Shown one piece after another: positions 1 to 12,655 of a DNA stretch of 64,000 nt. The translations under genes were made by a program, and so were the position numbers. Origin of the DNA: Pachypanchax playfairii (taxonomy: Eukaryota > Chordata > Actinopteri > Cyprinodontiformes > Aplocheilidae); assembly GCA_006937955.1 (NCBI GenBank), contig SSNP01000010.1, positions 2,128,588 to 2,192,587 of the forward strand, in the 5' to 3' direction. The first letter of the stretch is position 1; the number at the start of each line of letters is the position of its first letter. Below the pieces are notes generated by a model that was not told the DNA's origin, did no database searches, and saw nothing but the letters and a program-made list of their open reading frames with translations.

Positions 1-1227
1 GGGTTCCTGTTTCCTCTAATTTATTTGAAAGGTCATCACAGCTCATTTCTGCTGAATCCTGCTTATGAAAGCTGGTGATGTAACTGACAGAAACAGTCCA
101 CGAGGCGGCAGCAGAGTCTCTGAACAGATCTGAAGTCACCTGGAGATGAATGAGGATTATAGAAAGTGTCTGAGTCAAGCTGTTATCCAACACGCTCTCT
201 GCAGCGGGGCTGCAGGTACGGATGACTTCATTCACCCTGTACAAAGTCATATACAACCGTTTAAACCATCTGAAGTGATAAATTAATTAGCAGGTAGAAT
301 AAAAATTAACAGTTTAAATCAAACTGCAGGCTGTGATACATTACAATGTACACGTTGTTGTTGGTTAGGAAACCAAGCGTGTGAGAAGTTTACTGCACGT
401 TACATTATAGTTCAAAGGTTTCATTTACTGTCCTCATTTGATCTCAAACTTCAAACGTATACAACTATGTTGGAGCGGTTTTACAAGTCCTAAAAATACT
501 TTAAGTTGCATTAATAGTGAAAATATTTTTAGCTGGAATTTTAAAAAAAGGTCTGAGCTGCATGTGTTTGTTCTGTCGTGTTGCGTTGCTGAAAGCAGCA
601 ATTACAGCGACGTCTGAGAAAGTAGCATCTCGTTTTTAAACAGCTACGTGAAAACATTCATCTGCCTGTTCACAAATAAGTGACATCACACCACTGGTCA
701 GTCATGATCTTGTGACATTCCTCTGTGAACTCATGATGCACAAGGTGTGCCAGGACGCTCGGTTACTAACAACTAGAGAAGCAAACAGCATGCCGGGCTT
801 CATCAAACCGGTTTCAATCTGGATTTACAGCTTGTTTTTCAAACCGAAATTCCATTTTTTTTAATTGCCCATTAAAGGTGAAAGGAGGGTGAGGACGTTT
901 GTTAGCAAAATGTCTCATTACAAATTTAAAAGGAACTCTTAGAAAATCCTCATTGGATCTAAAACTGATGAACTTATAGAGTTCACCTTGTTAAAGATGC
1001 TGATTCAGCAGTAACTCAGCTATTCCTAAAAGATCGAGCGAGATCTCTCCAGACTGCATGAGACCGCCACCGCACACAACGACGCCATCTTCAACATTTT
1101 GGCCAAAACTTGCAAAATGGCAACATTTCTAAGCAGAAGATGATTTAAGTTCGAATGTTAAACCTTCAGTGATCATCTTTATTCTTCACAGATTTATTCT
1201 GACAAAGAAGTCCCCATTTTACAACTG
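1..1227. other. gene-free AT-rich stretch
   Basis: I see no coding exon, RNA gene or transposon end that I can support. Only short, stop-interrupted frames are present. Confidence 0.5.
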
Positions 1228-1267
1228 ATTTACAACACACACACACACCCACGTTTGTTTTGGTATC

Positions 1268-1473
1268 CTTATGGGGACCGTCCATTGACTTCCATTGATT
1301 TTAGTAACTAGATTTATACCTAACCCAAACCCTTTTACTAACCTTAACCATTACTGATCTATAACTAACCCTAAGACTAACTAAAACTCTATTCACACCA
1401 TACCTATAAACCTAACCCCTAACCCTAAAAAGGGGAGTCCCCCTCATGGGGACCAGGCTTCGGTCCCCACAAG
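1268..1473. repeat. fold-back repeat with GGGGACC ends and telomere-like core
   Basis: The ends are inverted copies: CTTATGGGGACCG at 1268-1280 and CGGTCCCCACAAG at 1461-1473 match at 12 of 13 positions. The interior is rich in TAACCC/TAACCCTAA-like motifs (about 1318-1430), and a CA run lies just outside at 1236-1248. This fits a widespread fish dispersed repeat of short non-autonomous type. The telomere-like motifs are degenerate and are not a true telomere array. Confidence 0.6.
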
Positions 1474-1499
1474 AACCCTCGGACCCCAGAAAGATAGTA

Positions 1500-3222
1500 A
1501 AAGTCAGGAAACGGGTCCCCAGGAGGTCAGAAATACACACAGAAAAACACAATTTGATTGTAATTTGTTTAAAACAAACACTTTTCAAAAGGTTTTAGAC
1601 ATCTACTCAGATGAATGTAAATTACATGATTATGACATCATCATTAATGTCAGTGAATTCAAAGTGACTCGATGTTGTTGCTCAAAAACCAACAAGCAGG
1701 AGAAAACAGTTTGAGTATCTGTCTGCTGCAGTGAAAGGGTTAAATGTAACCAACACCTTCACTGTTTAGAGTTTTTAATCATAATATCTACAGTAAAAAC
1801 ATGTGACAGAGTGGATTTATAAAACAACACCTCGCTCTCAGCATCACATGACTCCCTCCCTCACCGGCGAGATCTGACCACATCTTATAAACCAGAGATC
1901 TTTAACCAGGATCAAGACGAGACTGTAAAGGTCAAAACAAACGTTATACAATGCAATGATAAGGTGAACAGACAACACAGACCGTGTTACTATACAGGAA
2001 GGCTGTAAATTTGGGTAATAAATCAGGTGTTTCCAGAGAATCCTGAAAACAGACGAGATGTTTTACTCGTGTCTGGTTTTATGTTGGTGTTTGAACTCAA
2101 TGACGGTCAACCGTAAACTCAGATAACGCAGCAGCAAAACTGAATTCATAATTACGTCCCTGTTTCAAGGTCTCATCAGTCTGCAAGCAAGACCTGAAAC
2201 ATCAAAGTTGGGCCTGAACCACCTCAGCTGACTCCTTTCGATGCAGAGGAACCGAAGCTTTACTTCAAGCTCCCGCATCCAGCTGCTTGTACCTGGATCC
2301 AGATCACAAGCAATTTTATCAGACCCTGACAGACCCAGAACTCACTGGAGGGATTATATATCCTCTCTGACCCGGGAACAACTCGGGTTTCCCTCCTCAA
2401 CCTGTTGCTCCTGCAATTCAACCTTAGATAAGTGAAAGAAAATGAATGTACCAAAATCTAATTAAAGTTTAAAGGTAGCTTGTGCAAAAAGAAAAAGGTT
2501 TTCAAACTTAAAAAAAATGTTTACAAGACATTGAAGAGCAATTGTTTCTAATTTGGTTGTAATATAGCAACATAACGCACCTAAAATCCAATTAAAAGGC
2601 CTGAAAAACAAAGTGTTTGTTTTCTGCGTCCTCCCCACGGGCTCAATTAAACACACACTAAACCCTGGCGAGGGACCTTCAGCATCTTTCAGCTTTCAGG
2701 AGGAAAAGCACCGGGTGTGAAAGGCGCTCAGTGAGGAAAAGACGCAAACCAGAGTTGGTAAAAAACAAAGAAAAGTTTCAGCTGCATAAAAGATGATAAA
2801 ACTGAGCATGCGACCAACCAAAATGTGTGGTAAAGTTCACATAAGTAATTGTATACAGTCACGGTAAATCTGAGGAAACATGAGCCTGAACCAGCGTGGA
2901 AACCAGAGTTCAAAGATATAATCAGGTTGAAATCAAAAACAGGGACGTCCGATGGGTTTCTGAACACAAGTCTTTGTAGAGGAAACGTTACAAGTTTTTG
3001 TATCACAGAAACACAGTCGAGTCCTCAGCAGTATGTGTTTATACTGCAGGTGTTATGATGAGGTAAAAACCCTGATCAGCACTGTCAGGGTAACGATGGT
3101 TAACCTGCAGACAAAACTCAGGGTAAAATGCTCAATATAGCTGCACCTGTTCAGCATCTGCAACCAGCCATTCTTCATTTTCAGGTCGTGACCTGTTTGA
3201 TGTGATATTTTACTGCTTTTTC
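1500..3222. other. gene-free stretch
   Basis: Only short frames on both strands (for example 2241-2435 and 2728-3006) with no recognisable domain and no convincing splice signals. I see no transposon ends. Confidence 0.45.
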
Positions 3223-3264
3223 ACAAACAAACAAACAAACAAACAAACAAACAAACAAACAAAC
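3223..3264. repeat. (AAAC)n microsatellite
   Basis: An uninterrupted tetranucleotide run of ACAA/AAAC units, about ten copies. Confidence 0.9.
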
Positions 3265-3389
3265 GTGTCTGACTCATTGGTTCATTACAGACCTGTCTCC
3301 TGTGGATCTTTTCGTAAACGGCTCTGCACGTCTTAAAGTAGTTCTCCTCGTTTTTCTCTGACCTGCTTTTTAAGACTCCCAGTCTAAGG

Positions 3390-3605
3390 CGGGTCTTATC
3401 AGTTAGACAGTTTTTCTATGTTTAAAGTTTTCAATATTTTCAAGAATAACTCGACACATAGAAGCAGCTTGTTGGAGAAGTTACTAGATGTTTTTATTGT
3501 TTTAAGTATTTCTTGCTTGTTTTCTTGTTTTAAATGTTACTATGAATTATTTTTATTCAGGTTTGTTTCTGTGCAGGTTGAAGGATTTTTGCTTAGTGTT
3601 TAACT
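3390..3605. repeat. dispersed repeat, copy 1 (partner near 46.5-46.8 kb)
   Basis: It shares a long ordered series of blocks with 46535-46755: GTCTTATCAG, CAGCTTGTTGGA, TTTTTATTGTTT, GAATTATTTTTATTC and AAGGATTTTTGCTTA. Identity is clear but diverged, so this is an old dispersed element. Class unknown; I see no coding capacity. Confidence 0.6.
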
Positions 3606-3785
3606 TTTTGGCTCTTTGATGAACTACAGAAGCAGAGAGAGATTTATGTTCTGGATCCTCCTGAGTTGACTGTCCAAAGAAGGATGAAGAACATGATGGA
3701 GAACCCTCATCATCCTCTTCACAACACAGTAACTCAACAACACAGTGTCTTCAGTCAGAAGATTCTTCAGATCCAACACAGAAAA

Positions 3786-4469
3786 CTACAGGAGAACCTT
3801 CCTGTCCACAGCTAGAACCCTCTACAGGAGATCCTTCCTGTCCACAGCTAGAACCCTCTACAGGAGATCCTTCCTGTCCACAGCTAGAACCCTCTACAGG
3901 AGATCCTTCCCGTCCACAGCTAGAACCCTCTACAGGAGATCCTTTCTGTCCACAGCTAGAACCCTCTACAGGAGAACCTTCCCGTCCACAGCTAGAACCC
4001 TCTACAGGAGAACCTTCCCGTCCACAGCTAGAACCCTCTACAGGAGACCTTCCCGTCCACAGCTAGAACCCTCTACAGGAGAACCTTCCCGTCCACAGCT
4101 AGAACCCTCTACAGGAGAACCTTCCCGTCCACAGCTAGAACCCTCTACAGGAGATCCTTCCCGTCCACAGCTAGAACCCTCTACAGGAGATCCTTCCTGT
4201 CCACAGCTAGAACCCTCTACAGGAGATCCTTCCTGTCCACAGCTAGAACCCTCTACAGGAGATCCTTCCTGTCCACAGCTAGAACCCTCTACAGGAGATC
4301 TTCCCGTCCACAGCTAGAACCCTCTACAGGAGAACCTTCCCGTCCACAGCTAGAACCCTCTACAGGAGATCCTTCCCGTCCACAGCTAGAACCCTCTACA
4401 GGAGATCTTCCCGTCCACAGCTAGAACCCTCTACAGGAGATCCTTCCCATCCACAGCTAGAACCCTCTA
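3786..4469. repeat. 36-bp minisatellite, about 19 units
   Basis: Tandem units of 36 bp (core CCACAGCTAGAACCCTCT, then ACAGGAGATCCTTCC with C/T and GAT/GAA variants). Because 36 is a multiple of three, a frame runs through most of it, giving a 12-residue repeat (GDPSCPQLEPST in one frame, RRSFLSTARTLY in another). Some units are 35 bp (for example near 4045 and 4296) and switch the frame. No splice or domain evidence makes it a gene; a tandem DNA repeat is the safer call. Confidence 0.9.
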
Positions 4470-4489
4470 GAATGACTCTCTGAATAAGA

Positions 4490-6690
4490 ACTGAGTTATT
4501 ACAACATAATTTCCCTTCAGGGTTTAATAAACATGTTGGAATTTGAATATGCCTCAGAGAACCCGTCTCTTCTTTAGATCCTCTCATGTGGTTTTGCCTA
4601 TGGCTCTACCTTTGGACCATTTCCATGTTCCCCTTAGGCCCAATTTAAAGAAAATATTCTGTATATTTTCATTGACAAGCAGGTGACACTCAGATCATTC
4701 ACCTTCATTAAACCTGCTGTTAGACTGCTTCACTCAACTTAGAGCCTGATGCCTTCAAACGTCAATGAGGATTAAACTTCTGTCTTTTTATCTATAATAA
4801 TAATAATTATTATTATTGGACGCCGTGGAAACTGCAGGTCATCTTTTATAGATCTGTGACCTCCTCCAGATCATTTAGATGTGTTGATCATGTACTTCTG
4901 GCTGTCCTGAGGTCAAAGCTTTAAACTGTAGAACCAGCTGCCTCCACAGGTAAAACCAAATTCTACTATTTAAAAACTCAATTATACTCACTGACTTTTA
5001 GTCAAGAGAGCTTTAAAATTTGAATTTCATTTATTTATCCCCCATAACATGCTTTTTTATTGATCAGGTATCATTTTACAGAGTTTCACAGAGTTGGTCA
5101 CCATAGCGATAGACTCAGACTTTCATATTTCTCTCTCTGTCTCTGAAACTAAACAGAGTTTCCCTGAGCGCAGGATTAATGTACTCAGAGTTTTCAAACA
5201 CTTTCTGGATACTATTCTGGTCCAGAACAGTGTCTCACTCTGAGCCTCTTTAGACGACCAGCAGAGAGGTCAAAGGGGACGGGATGTTAGCAGATATGCC
5301 ATGAACAGGTGGGTCGATGCAGAGTTAACAGAACTGGGTGGAAAGAAGTGGAAGAGTTTGCTATCGGGTTACACTCTTAAAAAAACGTTTTTTGTTTTGA
5401 GATTTATTCATAAATAGAGGGAAAATATAAATCTTTACACAAGAAATGACTCTTCTTTACATTTGTGACTAAAGTTTTTCCATTGGAGCTTCATCTGATT
5501 AATGTCTCTACGTCTAGGCCTGTTCAGCACACAACCCCGTCCGTCTTACTGCAGGCCATAAAGAAGACAGGAAATGACCCAGTGAAGTTAATAAAAACAA
5601 AACCACTCTGACACTCTGCAGAGACGTTGGACATGTGGTGATTTTCAACCAACAATGGGGTGTTAGTGGATGGGAGGACCTTTGAAAAGCTCAAAGTCTA
5701 CAAGAGATATAGCAGCGAAGGACATGCAGCTAGGAAACACTCAGAAGTAATGATTACGCCTGCAGTGCACACAGAGGAAGTTCAAAGTTTGAGAGGAGAC
5801 TCTGGGTTATCCTGACGTCCATGAAAGTGGTTCTAACTACCATCACGAGGTCTCTGGTGACGCGTCATGACGGCCCACTGGCCCTCAGTCAGACATCTGA
5901 TCAGGAAACCAACGAATGGATCAAACACAGTTATTCCAGTTTGGCTAATTACAACTGTACAGCTTTTAACTTGAGCAGATGAGGAGAACACACTTTGTCC
6001 CACATTAACATGTGACTTCAAGATGGAGTTTTTATCTTTTTTTAACTTAATTTTGATCAAACATCAAAAGATGCAATACAAAGCAGAACGCTCCTTGACA
6101 ACATTACAGAATATGAAAAAAATATATAATTCAAATGAATGAAACATAAAAAGTGAACATTTAAAAGGTATTATAACATAATTTGTCTCCTCTCAGAGAG
6201 ACATCTTGTTATCCAGCTGATGCTTTGACATCTTGATGGACTTCTGAGTCTGATTTGTTCAAGACAACAGGACAACTCTCTCACACAGCGTCACATGACA
6301 TGTTTTTGTTTTTGTAATCTCATACAGTCATTAGCGGAACAAATCGGAGCCGGGTGGGGGGGCGGAGCAAATGACCGGGCCCTTAGATGACGAGTTTTAC
6401 CCACAATGCACTTGGATGCAATATCGGTGATTAACTTGTAAATTTGTGCATCATAAAGCTCAATGTTAGAGTGAAAATAAAGCCAGTGATGCAGGACAAC
6501 GTTTTATTCAATATTTTACACCAACTACATCACTAAAGTCTTTCTTGTAAAGCTTTTAGCAACATGACTCAAACCTGACTGGGCAACGCATATAAACCCT
6601 GCATGAATCGGCATTTTACACGGTTCTGTAATCGGAACCCAAACTCCATCATTATAAAAGGGCCCGTGTTCTCGCCTGTCTTCACCAGTT
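4490..6690. other. gene-free stretch
   Basis: No exon or RNA gene is supported. Short frames such as 5833-6060 minus show no domain. A short ATT-rich tract lies at 4795-4820. Confidence 0.45.
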
Positions 6691-6739
6691 TTTTCCAGAT
6701 GTGGAAGAGGCCCATCTCTCACATCATACCTCTAAGCCG

Positions 6740-6985
6740 GGCCCCTCTGATGTCCGGGCCGGGGGCGTACCGTCCTCCCAGCCCCCCCTGAAGCCCCGCC
6801 CCTGCATACAGTGTCCCTGAGGTCACTGGGTGAGAGAATGTTTTTTCTCCTCTTCTATCCTCTTGTATCTTTTTTCAATATTTGTATCTCTACCCTGGCG
6901 ACTACGGATCTCTTCCAAGTCAAATTCTTTGTATTATGCAAATTATATTTGGAAATAAAACTTGATTCTGATCTTGATGTTGGGG
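6740..6985 (+). repeat. non-LTR retrotransposon 3'-tail fragment
   Basis: A GC-rich stretch with CCCGCCCC is followed by a T-rich 3' region that ends in AATAAAACTTGATTCTGATC and a degenerate TTGATTCTGATC-like tail. Such tails are typical of fish LINE or LINE-mobilised copies. Family not assigned; no reverse transcriptase frame remains. Confidence 0.4.
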
Positions 6986-7193
6986 TTTGAATTTCCAGGA
7001 AACAGCATGACTCTTGAAAGGGTGGTTGTCACTGAGTCTCTTTTGGCCTGGCGACACATTTCAGGTGTGTTTCATTTAAATGTTTTTGATTTCCAGTTTC
7101 TCCTGCATGGACTTATTGCTCAAAAACAGGAGAGTGGATAGAGGTTCAACTAACAATGCATTCTGCTCCATTTCCCCTCCCAACTGTGTCGTT

Positions 7194-8556
7194 AGCTGCG
7201 TTTACATGTGCAAAATGTCTTTTAGGGCTGCAGGTATCGAATATTTTTGTAATAGATTACTCTATCGAATCTTTTATTGATTAATCGAGTATTCTAATAA
7301 ATTACAATTTTGTGTTTGTAAACCATTATATCAATAGTGGTATAAAATATGAAAGACTTTTTAAAATCAGCAAGCAATTGTCAGTTATTCTTCCAAGTTT
7401 TATTCAAAATTATTTTTTAAAACTTCAACACTTTGAGTCCGCTTGCAGAAGTGACATTAGGTATGGGTATCATTAAGGATTTATCAATACTACTACTCTT
7501 AACAATATTCCTTATTGATCCGATACTTTATCGATAAGACGAAAACAAAAGGGGAAAAACAAATAATGAACTGTAATTTCATTTTTTAACAATTGGAACA
7601 GCGAAGCACAGAAAATAACTACGAAATTAGAAAGTACAAAATGAATAACTTAATAAAAACACTATATAAACAACCTATTTTATATCTCAAAAACTAAAAA
7701 TACGATTTAAAAAAATTGAAGTTATTCAAATATAACTTGTGAGGTTGAATCCGCACTGGGGCTAATTTTTCGCACTCCACTGGTGTCTACGTTGTCCGCC
7801 ATGGCTTAAGAGAAAGTTACACCGCCACCCGCGGGTGCATTCAGTGCAGCGCAGCGTCTAATGTATGTGTGTTACTTATTTCAGTCCAAGTGAGACATTT
7901 TAAAGTAAACAGACAGTGGTGACGTAAATTAAACGAAGCTTCAAGGCAGAGAATTTGCCTCGAGGATTTTTTGTACTCGAATTATTCAAGGTACTCGAAG
8001 AATAGTTTCAACCCTAATGTCTTTAATCTGATCATTGTTCAGATTAGAGTTTGACCGTGTACAAGCGTTTACATGCGCCACATGTTATCGGGTTAGCTCA
8101 TTTTGACATGCGCAGAACTATTTGAAATAGCGGAAACGATCATAGAAGAAGAAGAAGCAAACTTACTTTGTAAACAAACATGGCTGCGTTCATTTAAAAT
8201 GGAGTGGTACAATCTTCTTCTGAACATGTTTTTATTTTTTCTGGAAATATTTTTTACATCTAAACCTCCAGAAACACATTTGTGTCCAAAACTGACTAGT
8301 TTTGTTTAACGTCGCCATGTTTTCATCCAGTTTCTGTAAACGCCAACGTAAGATCCGTCAACGCAGAACGTAACAGACATGACCCACCCTCAGAAAAAGC
8401 GTTTACATGTGCAGCGATCAGATCAACCATCGGCATAACCAATCTGTCTCAATCTGAATGACATTTTGATCTGAATGAGTGTAAGTAATCTGAATGAGGC
8501 ATTTTTATTCTGATCAGGCTTTTAATCCGATTACTTGTGTCCATGTGAACACAGCT
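7194..8556. mobile_element. MITE-like DNA transposon split by a nested hAT element
   Basis: The outer ends are inverted: AGCTGCGTTTACATG (7194) and CATGTGAACACAGCT (ending 8556), about 12 of 15 matched, with TA next to the GCTG/CAGC ends on both sides. Text such as CGTTTACATGTGC recurs inside (about 8399). A separate hAT copy occupies 7223-8016, so the element itself is about 0.57 kb. A short frame at 8103-8309 has no recognised domain. Confidence 0.5.
7223..8016. mobile_element. non-autonomous hAT element with perfect 8-bp target duplication
   Basis: The ends TAGGGCTG (7223-7230) and CAACCCTA (8009-8016) are near-perfect inverted repeats. The flanking 8-bp duplication ATGTCTTT is exact at 7215-7222 and 8017-8024, as expected for hAT transposition. 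Subterminal text (ATCGAATA, ATCGAGTATTC on the left; ACTCGAATTATTC, ACTCGAAGAAT on the right) is typical of these fish elements. No transposase frame survives, so it would need a partner transposase. Confidence 0.85.
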
Positions 8557-9115
8557 ACTGTTAATACACTGCTGTTACATGTGCTGTTATATTGGGGAGG
8601 CTGAGTCCACCCTTTGTTTTAAGTCTCACTCTTTGTCTTGTTCAGCATACTGAAGACAGATGTTGGATCCTGACTGGGAGAGACTGAAACAAGAACAAAA
8701 CTCTGAGCAGCAGAATCATTTTAACAGCCTCTACTCTACATCCACCCTCATCTGTAGGATACTTCTGTTTTTCTTGATTTGGACGATAGCTTGCACGATC
8801 TCCTTCATAGCAGCAGCTTCATTACTTTTGCTAGAGCTCGTATGACCTAGAGGGCCCATTAGCGTCACTTGTTTCCACCAATTTCTCATTCTTATCTTTG
8901 TTTCTAAACCGGTATCAGGAGAGTCAGTCGCCAGTCTTTGTTGTGTTATTGGACATGTCTTTTTTGCTAAGTTTTGCTCAATTATCGCTGGGTAAATTTG
9001 TTAATCAGCAGAACTCACAAACATTTGTGTCTTTTACAAACATGGAGCTGCCAGAAGTCTGGGATGGATTTTATATCTAGTTTTATTTTTTTGAATGAAG
9101 TTTTATGAATGGATG
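8557..9115. other. gene-free stretch
   Basis: Short open frames on the plus strand (8660-8845, 8898-9080) lack domain similarity and splice context. I call no gene here. Confidence 0.4.
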
Positions 9116-9119
9116 AGCA

Positions 9120-9608
9120 GTTTCTTGCCATGAGTGTGCGTCACTCCTTTCAACGTTTCTCTAAATCCTTTTTAAAAGGCATTTTAACACCCGTTAAGAC
9201 CAGATAGGTCTTTACATTCCAACCAGAAACCTTGTGATCTCATACTGTAATTGTCACAAACTTATTTCAAACAGTTAAAAAATAGCACAAATAGAGGTCC
9301 CCCCGATGGTGGAATGACCTACCAAACTCGGTCCGATCCTCAGAGTCGGCACCTACTTTTAAGAGCAGACTTAAGACTCACCTCTTTAAAGAACAATTTC
9401 AGTCTTAATGAGGAATTGATTTATGATTTATGATAGCGATTTGGGCGTTTATCTCTACAAGGGTAAAAAACAAAAAAAAAAAATTTGATGTATCAGCGTC
9501 GGAATTAAACTGGACTCCAAACAGTCCGCCTCCTTATATTGTTTCCTTCTCTTTGATTTCTTGCTTGTATGTTCTCTCAATGTAAGTCGCTTTGGATAAA
9601 AGCGTCTG
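9120..9608 (+). mobile_element. LINE L2-type 3' end (reverse-transcriptase tail and 3' UTR)
   Basis: Between about 9308 and 9405 the plus strand reads WNDLPNSVRSSES, then TFKSRLKTHLFK, the familiar C-terminal motif of L2-clade LINE reverse transcriptases. The copy ends in the conserved fish tail GTAAGTCGCTTTGGATAAAA followed by GCGTCTGCTAAATGAC (9583-9618). It is a 5'-truncated copy with only a few dozen codons left. Confidence 0.8.
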
Positions 9609-9619
9609 CTAAATGACAG

Positions 9620-10775
9620 TAGTAGTGGTGGTGGGTAGTAGGTCAAAGACTAACACCCCCCCAAAACCCTCGCTGACTGCAAAGCAATGTCATATTTGTT
9701 ATGAAACTAACCAAATGAATATGAAGTATATTCCAACACTGTGTTCTTACATGCCGACACACCCACATTGTTTTCAAACCACACACCAGTTTTTTGGTAT
9801 TCCAACAGCAGCTGGATCTCATTCACTCTTCTGACATTCTGGTTTTAGGTCAATAGGTGTGGCATCAGGGAATCACACACAGTTCCTTCTACACTTTAAA
9901 TGACGTGCAATTCATCAAGTGATATGGGCGAATACCTCCACAAACAGCATTCCTGGTTGTTACTTCACCCAGAACAAATACCTTCTTTCTTTTTCTGGAT
10001 TTTAGGCGACCTGACTTTTCCATTTTCTAGAAGCAAAGTGTGTGTAACATCAGACTGACAGCAAAAAGGAAACACTTCATCTTTCTTAATATTAGCTGCT
10101 GTGAGATCCTCTTTTCATGACTTTTTACTCATTATTGACAATCAATATTTGTAAATTTTCCAAAAGGCTTGAATTTTTCAAGGCGTTTTGCTTTTAAATG
10201 CATGTCATTCATCATACATACATTGTATTCTAGGAGCCAATTTAATCACCAATGTTAGCAAACAAGAAACTGGAACCAGAAGAATGATGTTTATTCTGTA
10301 TCTTAGGGAAAGGGTTGGCTTTTGTTTATAATGTACCAGTTCATAAGCAATGGACATTTGAAGGTATTTTACAGATTCAATGAAAACACACAGACTGTGT
10401 GAAATGTGAGTGATCACTTCATTTTGTATGTTGTGTGCAGTTTTAGAGCGACTGGTCTGTAGAAACTGTGTGAACGCAGTCACGTCTAAAGTCTAACAGT
10501 CTGTTTTGGGATTTGGGTTCACATGTTTCTTACATGGATACAGGACGTATACAGTCAAGTGCGTGAGGTTATTTAGTTAAACCAATAAACGAATCACAAG
10601 AAAATTTCACAACACAAAACCAAATATTAGATTAGAGCAACGTCTCAACAGAGTGATTTATTTGTAACATATGTCTTCAACAGTGAACCACGTCTGACCT
10701 TAAAGTTATGAACAAGCAAATTCTTAAGAAACTCCAAACCACCCGCACAGAGAAGCTCTCCCTGGTGTGTAACCA

Positions 10776-10783
<8 letters not shown>
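9620..10783. other. gene-free stretch
   Basis: No exon, RNA gene or transposon end was identified. The longest frame (10205-10483 minus) shows no domain. Confidence 0.4.

Positions 10784-10842
<59 letters not shown>
10784..10842. repeat. (GT)n microsatellite
   Basis: About 29 uninterrupted TG/GT dinucleotides. Apparent frames through it (poly Cys-Val, poly Thr-His) are artefacts of the repeat. Confidence 0.97.
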
Positions 10843-10845
<3 letters not shown>

Positions 10846-10960
10846 CACAGTTTGTTGTCTGGTCTCATGCTCCCAGACAATAATATTCTTTCCTCTGGTC
10901 AAAAGGATGCAGATAAACTCAAAATGAACCTCACCAGCTTTGACAATGCAACAAATTTGG

Positions 10961-10961
10961 N
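10961..10961. other. single ambiguous base (n)
   Basis: The only non-ACGT base in the window. It marks an unresolved position or a one-base gap. Confidence 0.95.
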
Positions 10962-12655
10962 GATCTGTTGTCTATTTTTAGCCGCCTGCAGCAATCCTAA
11001 AACCGCCTGTGAGATTTTTGCTGGATCCAATTGGATTCCATCCCAACGCAGGTCTTTAGTACACAGAAACCTTCAACAATAAAAAATAATCTGAATCCAA
11101 TAATCCTTTCTAAGCCTATAGGATAAAATATGTTTACATATTCAGAACTGAAGCAAGGAGGAGAAATCACATGACAACTGATCGTCATACAGCCGAGCTA
11201 GCTGATTTATATCTGTATGAACACACAAACAAAAAACAAAAGATAAACATCAGAACTTCCTGACAGGCACATACAATCTGTTTTTGGGCATCTCTGGCTG
11301 CCATATTTTTGGTCGTACAGTGTGATCTAGTCGTTTTGTGTCTCAAACCATGTCAGGATTTGTGTGTTAATGTTGGGTTGGTGATGTGGTTAGGAGATTT
11401 TCCAAGGTATCCAAAACTAGTAATGGCATTGCTTGGAAAAGAATCCTAAAAAAACTCATTTTGAATTTAATCCTGGCTACAAAAAGACACTACGGTTCTT
11501 TTAAAAGTGATGTGATCCAATGTTACTGTCAGGTTTGTAGTGAAAGAATTAAATTAGAGTCAAAGTGAGTTGAAAAGGAAAAAGGTTTAACATGCATGCC
11601 TCATGCATGAACGAAGAGCGTCACACAAACGTTGGTACGTCGGAATGAGGCTCTGCCTATGATGTCATCTAGTTGTCTTCATATCAGAATGCTGGACGTC
11701 ACCAGCTCAGAACGTCTTAGAGAAACTGATAAACTGCAGCTACAAGTTTAATCTGAGCCCTCATCATTGTGATATGCTTGTACAAATGACACTGCAGTGA
11801 CCTACAACACCCCCCACAGGTTACAAACCTTTAATAAATAAATAAACTGGTGATGTTCATCAGCAACGTTATGAACGTTTTATTTGAGCATTTATGCTTT
11901 TATTTGTTTAAATCACTTTGTTCCCTGTAGAGCAGTAACTAAATAAAATGTCTTGAATTAAAAATAAAAGGGTAAAAAATATTTAAAACCCCTAAAATGC
12001 CCCAATATACATGTAAACATAACTAAATTAACCACTGGATGTTCTGACTGTGGCCTTTTTTTGGATAAATTGATTCATTTCAGTAAAAATTAGGCTAAAA
12101 TTGAAACATCTGGGATTACAGAATCTAAAGCTGATGTGTCATTTGGCACAAAGTAAAAGGACTTGCTGAAATCCAGGAAATTAAACCCTTACAGGTTTTT
12201 CAGGTTTGACAGATGTTGAAGTTAGATATGGACTTTTTATTCTGTTTTTAAACCTTGTTTTCATTGTCACCCCTCTGTGTTTCACTCTCACCGCCACATA
12301 AAACACTTTGTGATTCCATATCTGTAAAAAATCTAAAAATAAAACCGACCTCACTTAGTTACAAAGATCTGAAACATCTGCTCTGACACCATCGACAGTA
12401 AAGTCCTGCTTCTAAATGTGACATCGATACGCAAGAATCTGACATGCCTCCCATAAAAACATTGTTTCATGTGTGGAAAAGTGAGACACGTTCCACGTGT
12501 TTCAGGTTGGAATGAGATTAATGATGAAGGTTTTCGGTGGCAAAAGCTAAAAAGATTCAGTAAATAAGAGGTGCATGATGGGAAATTAATCACATCTCAC
12601 AGTGTTTCGGAAAGCAACCATTTCTCCATCTCTTAATCCCTCAGAGTCCAGATGT
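10962..12655. other. gene-free stretch with a diverged dispersed repeat
   Basis: No gene supported. AGTCAAAGTGAGTTGAAAAG at about 11556 recurs at about 18788, and both copies later carry a GTACAAAT block and CCCCCCACAG-like text, so 11556-11820 and 18788-19013 appear to be diverged copies of one element. Confidence 0.4.

Noticed and set aside
1318..1430. Possible interstitial telomere array
   Set aside because: TAACCC units are degenerate and sit inside a fold-back dispersed repeat rather than a tandem array.
10645..11082. Frames with poly Thr-His or poly Cys-Val
   Set aside because: Produced by reading the (GT)n microsatellite; one also crosses the ambiguous base.
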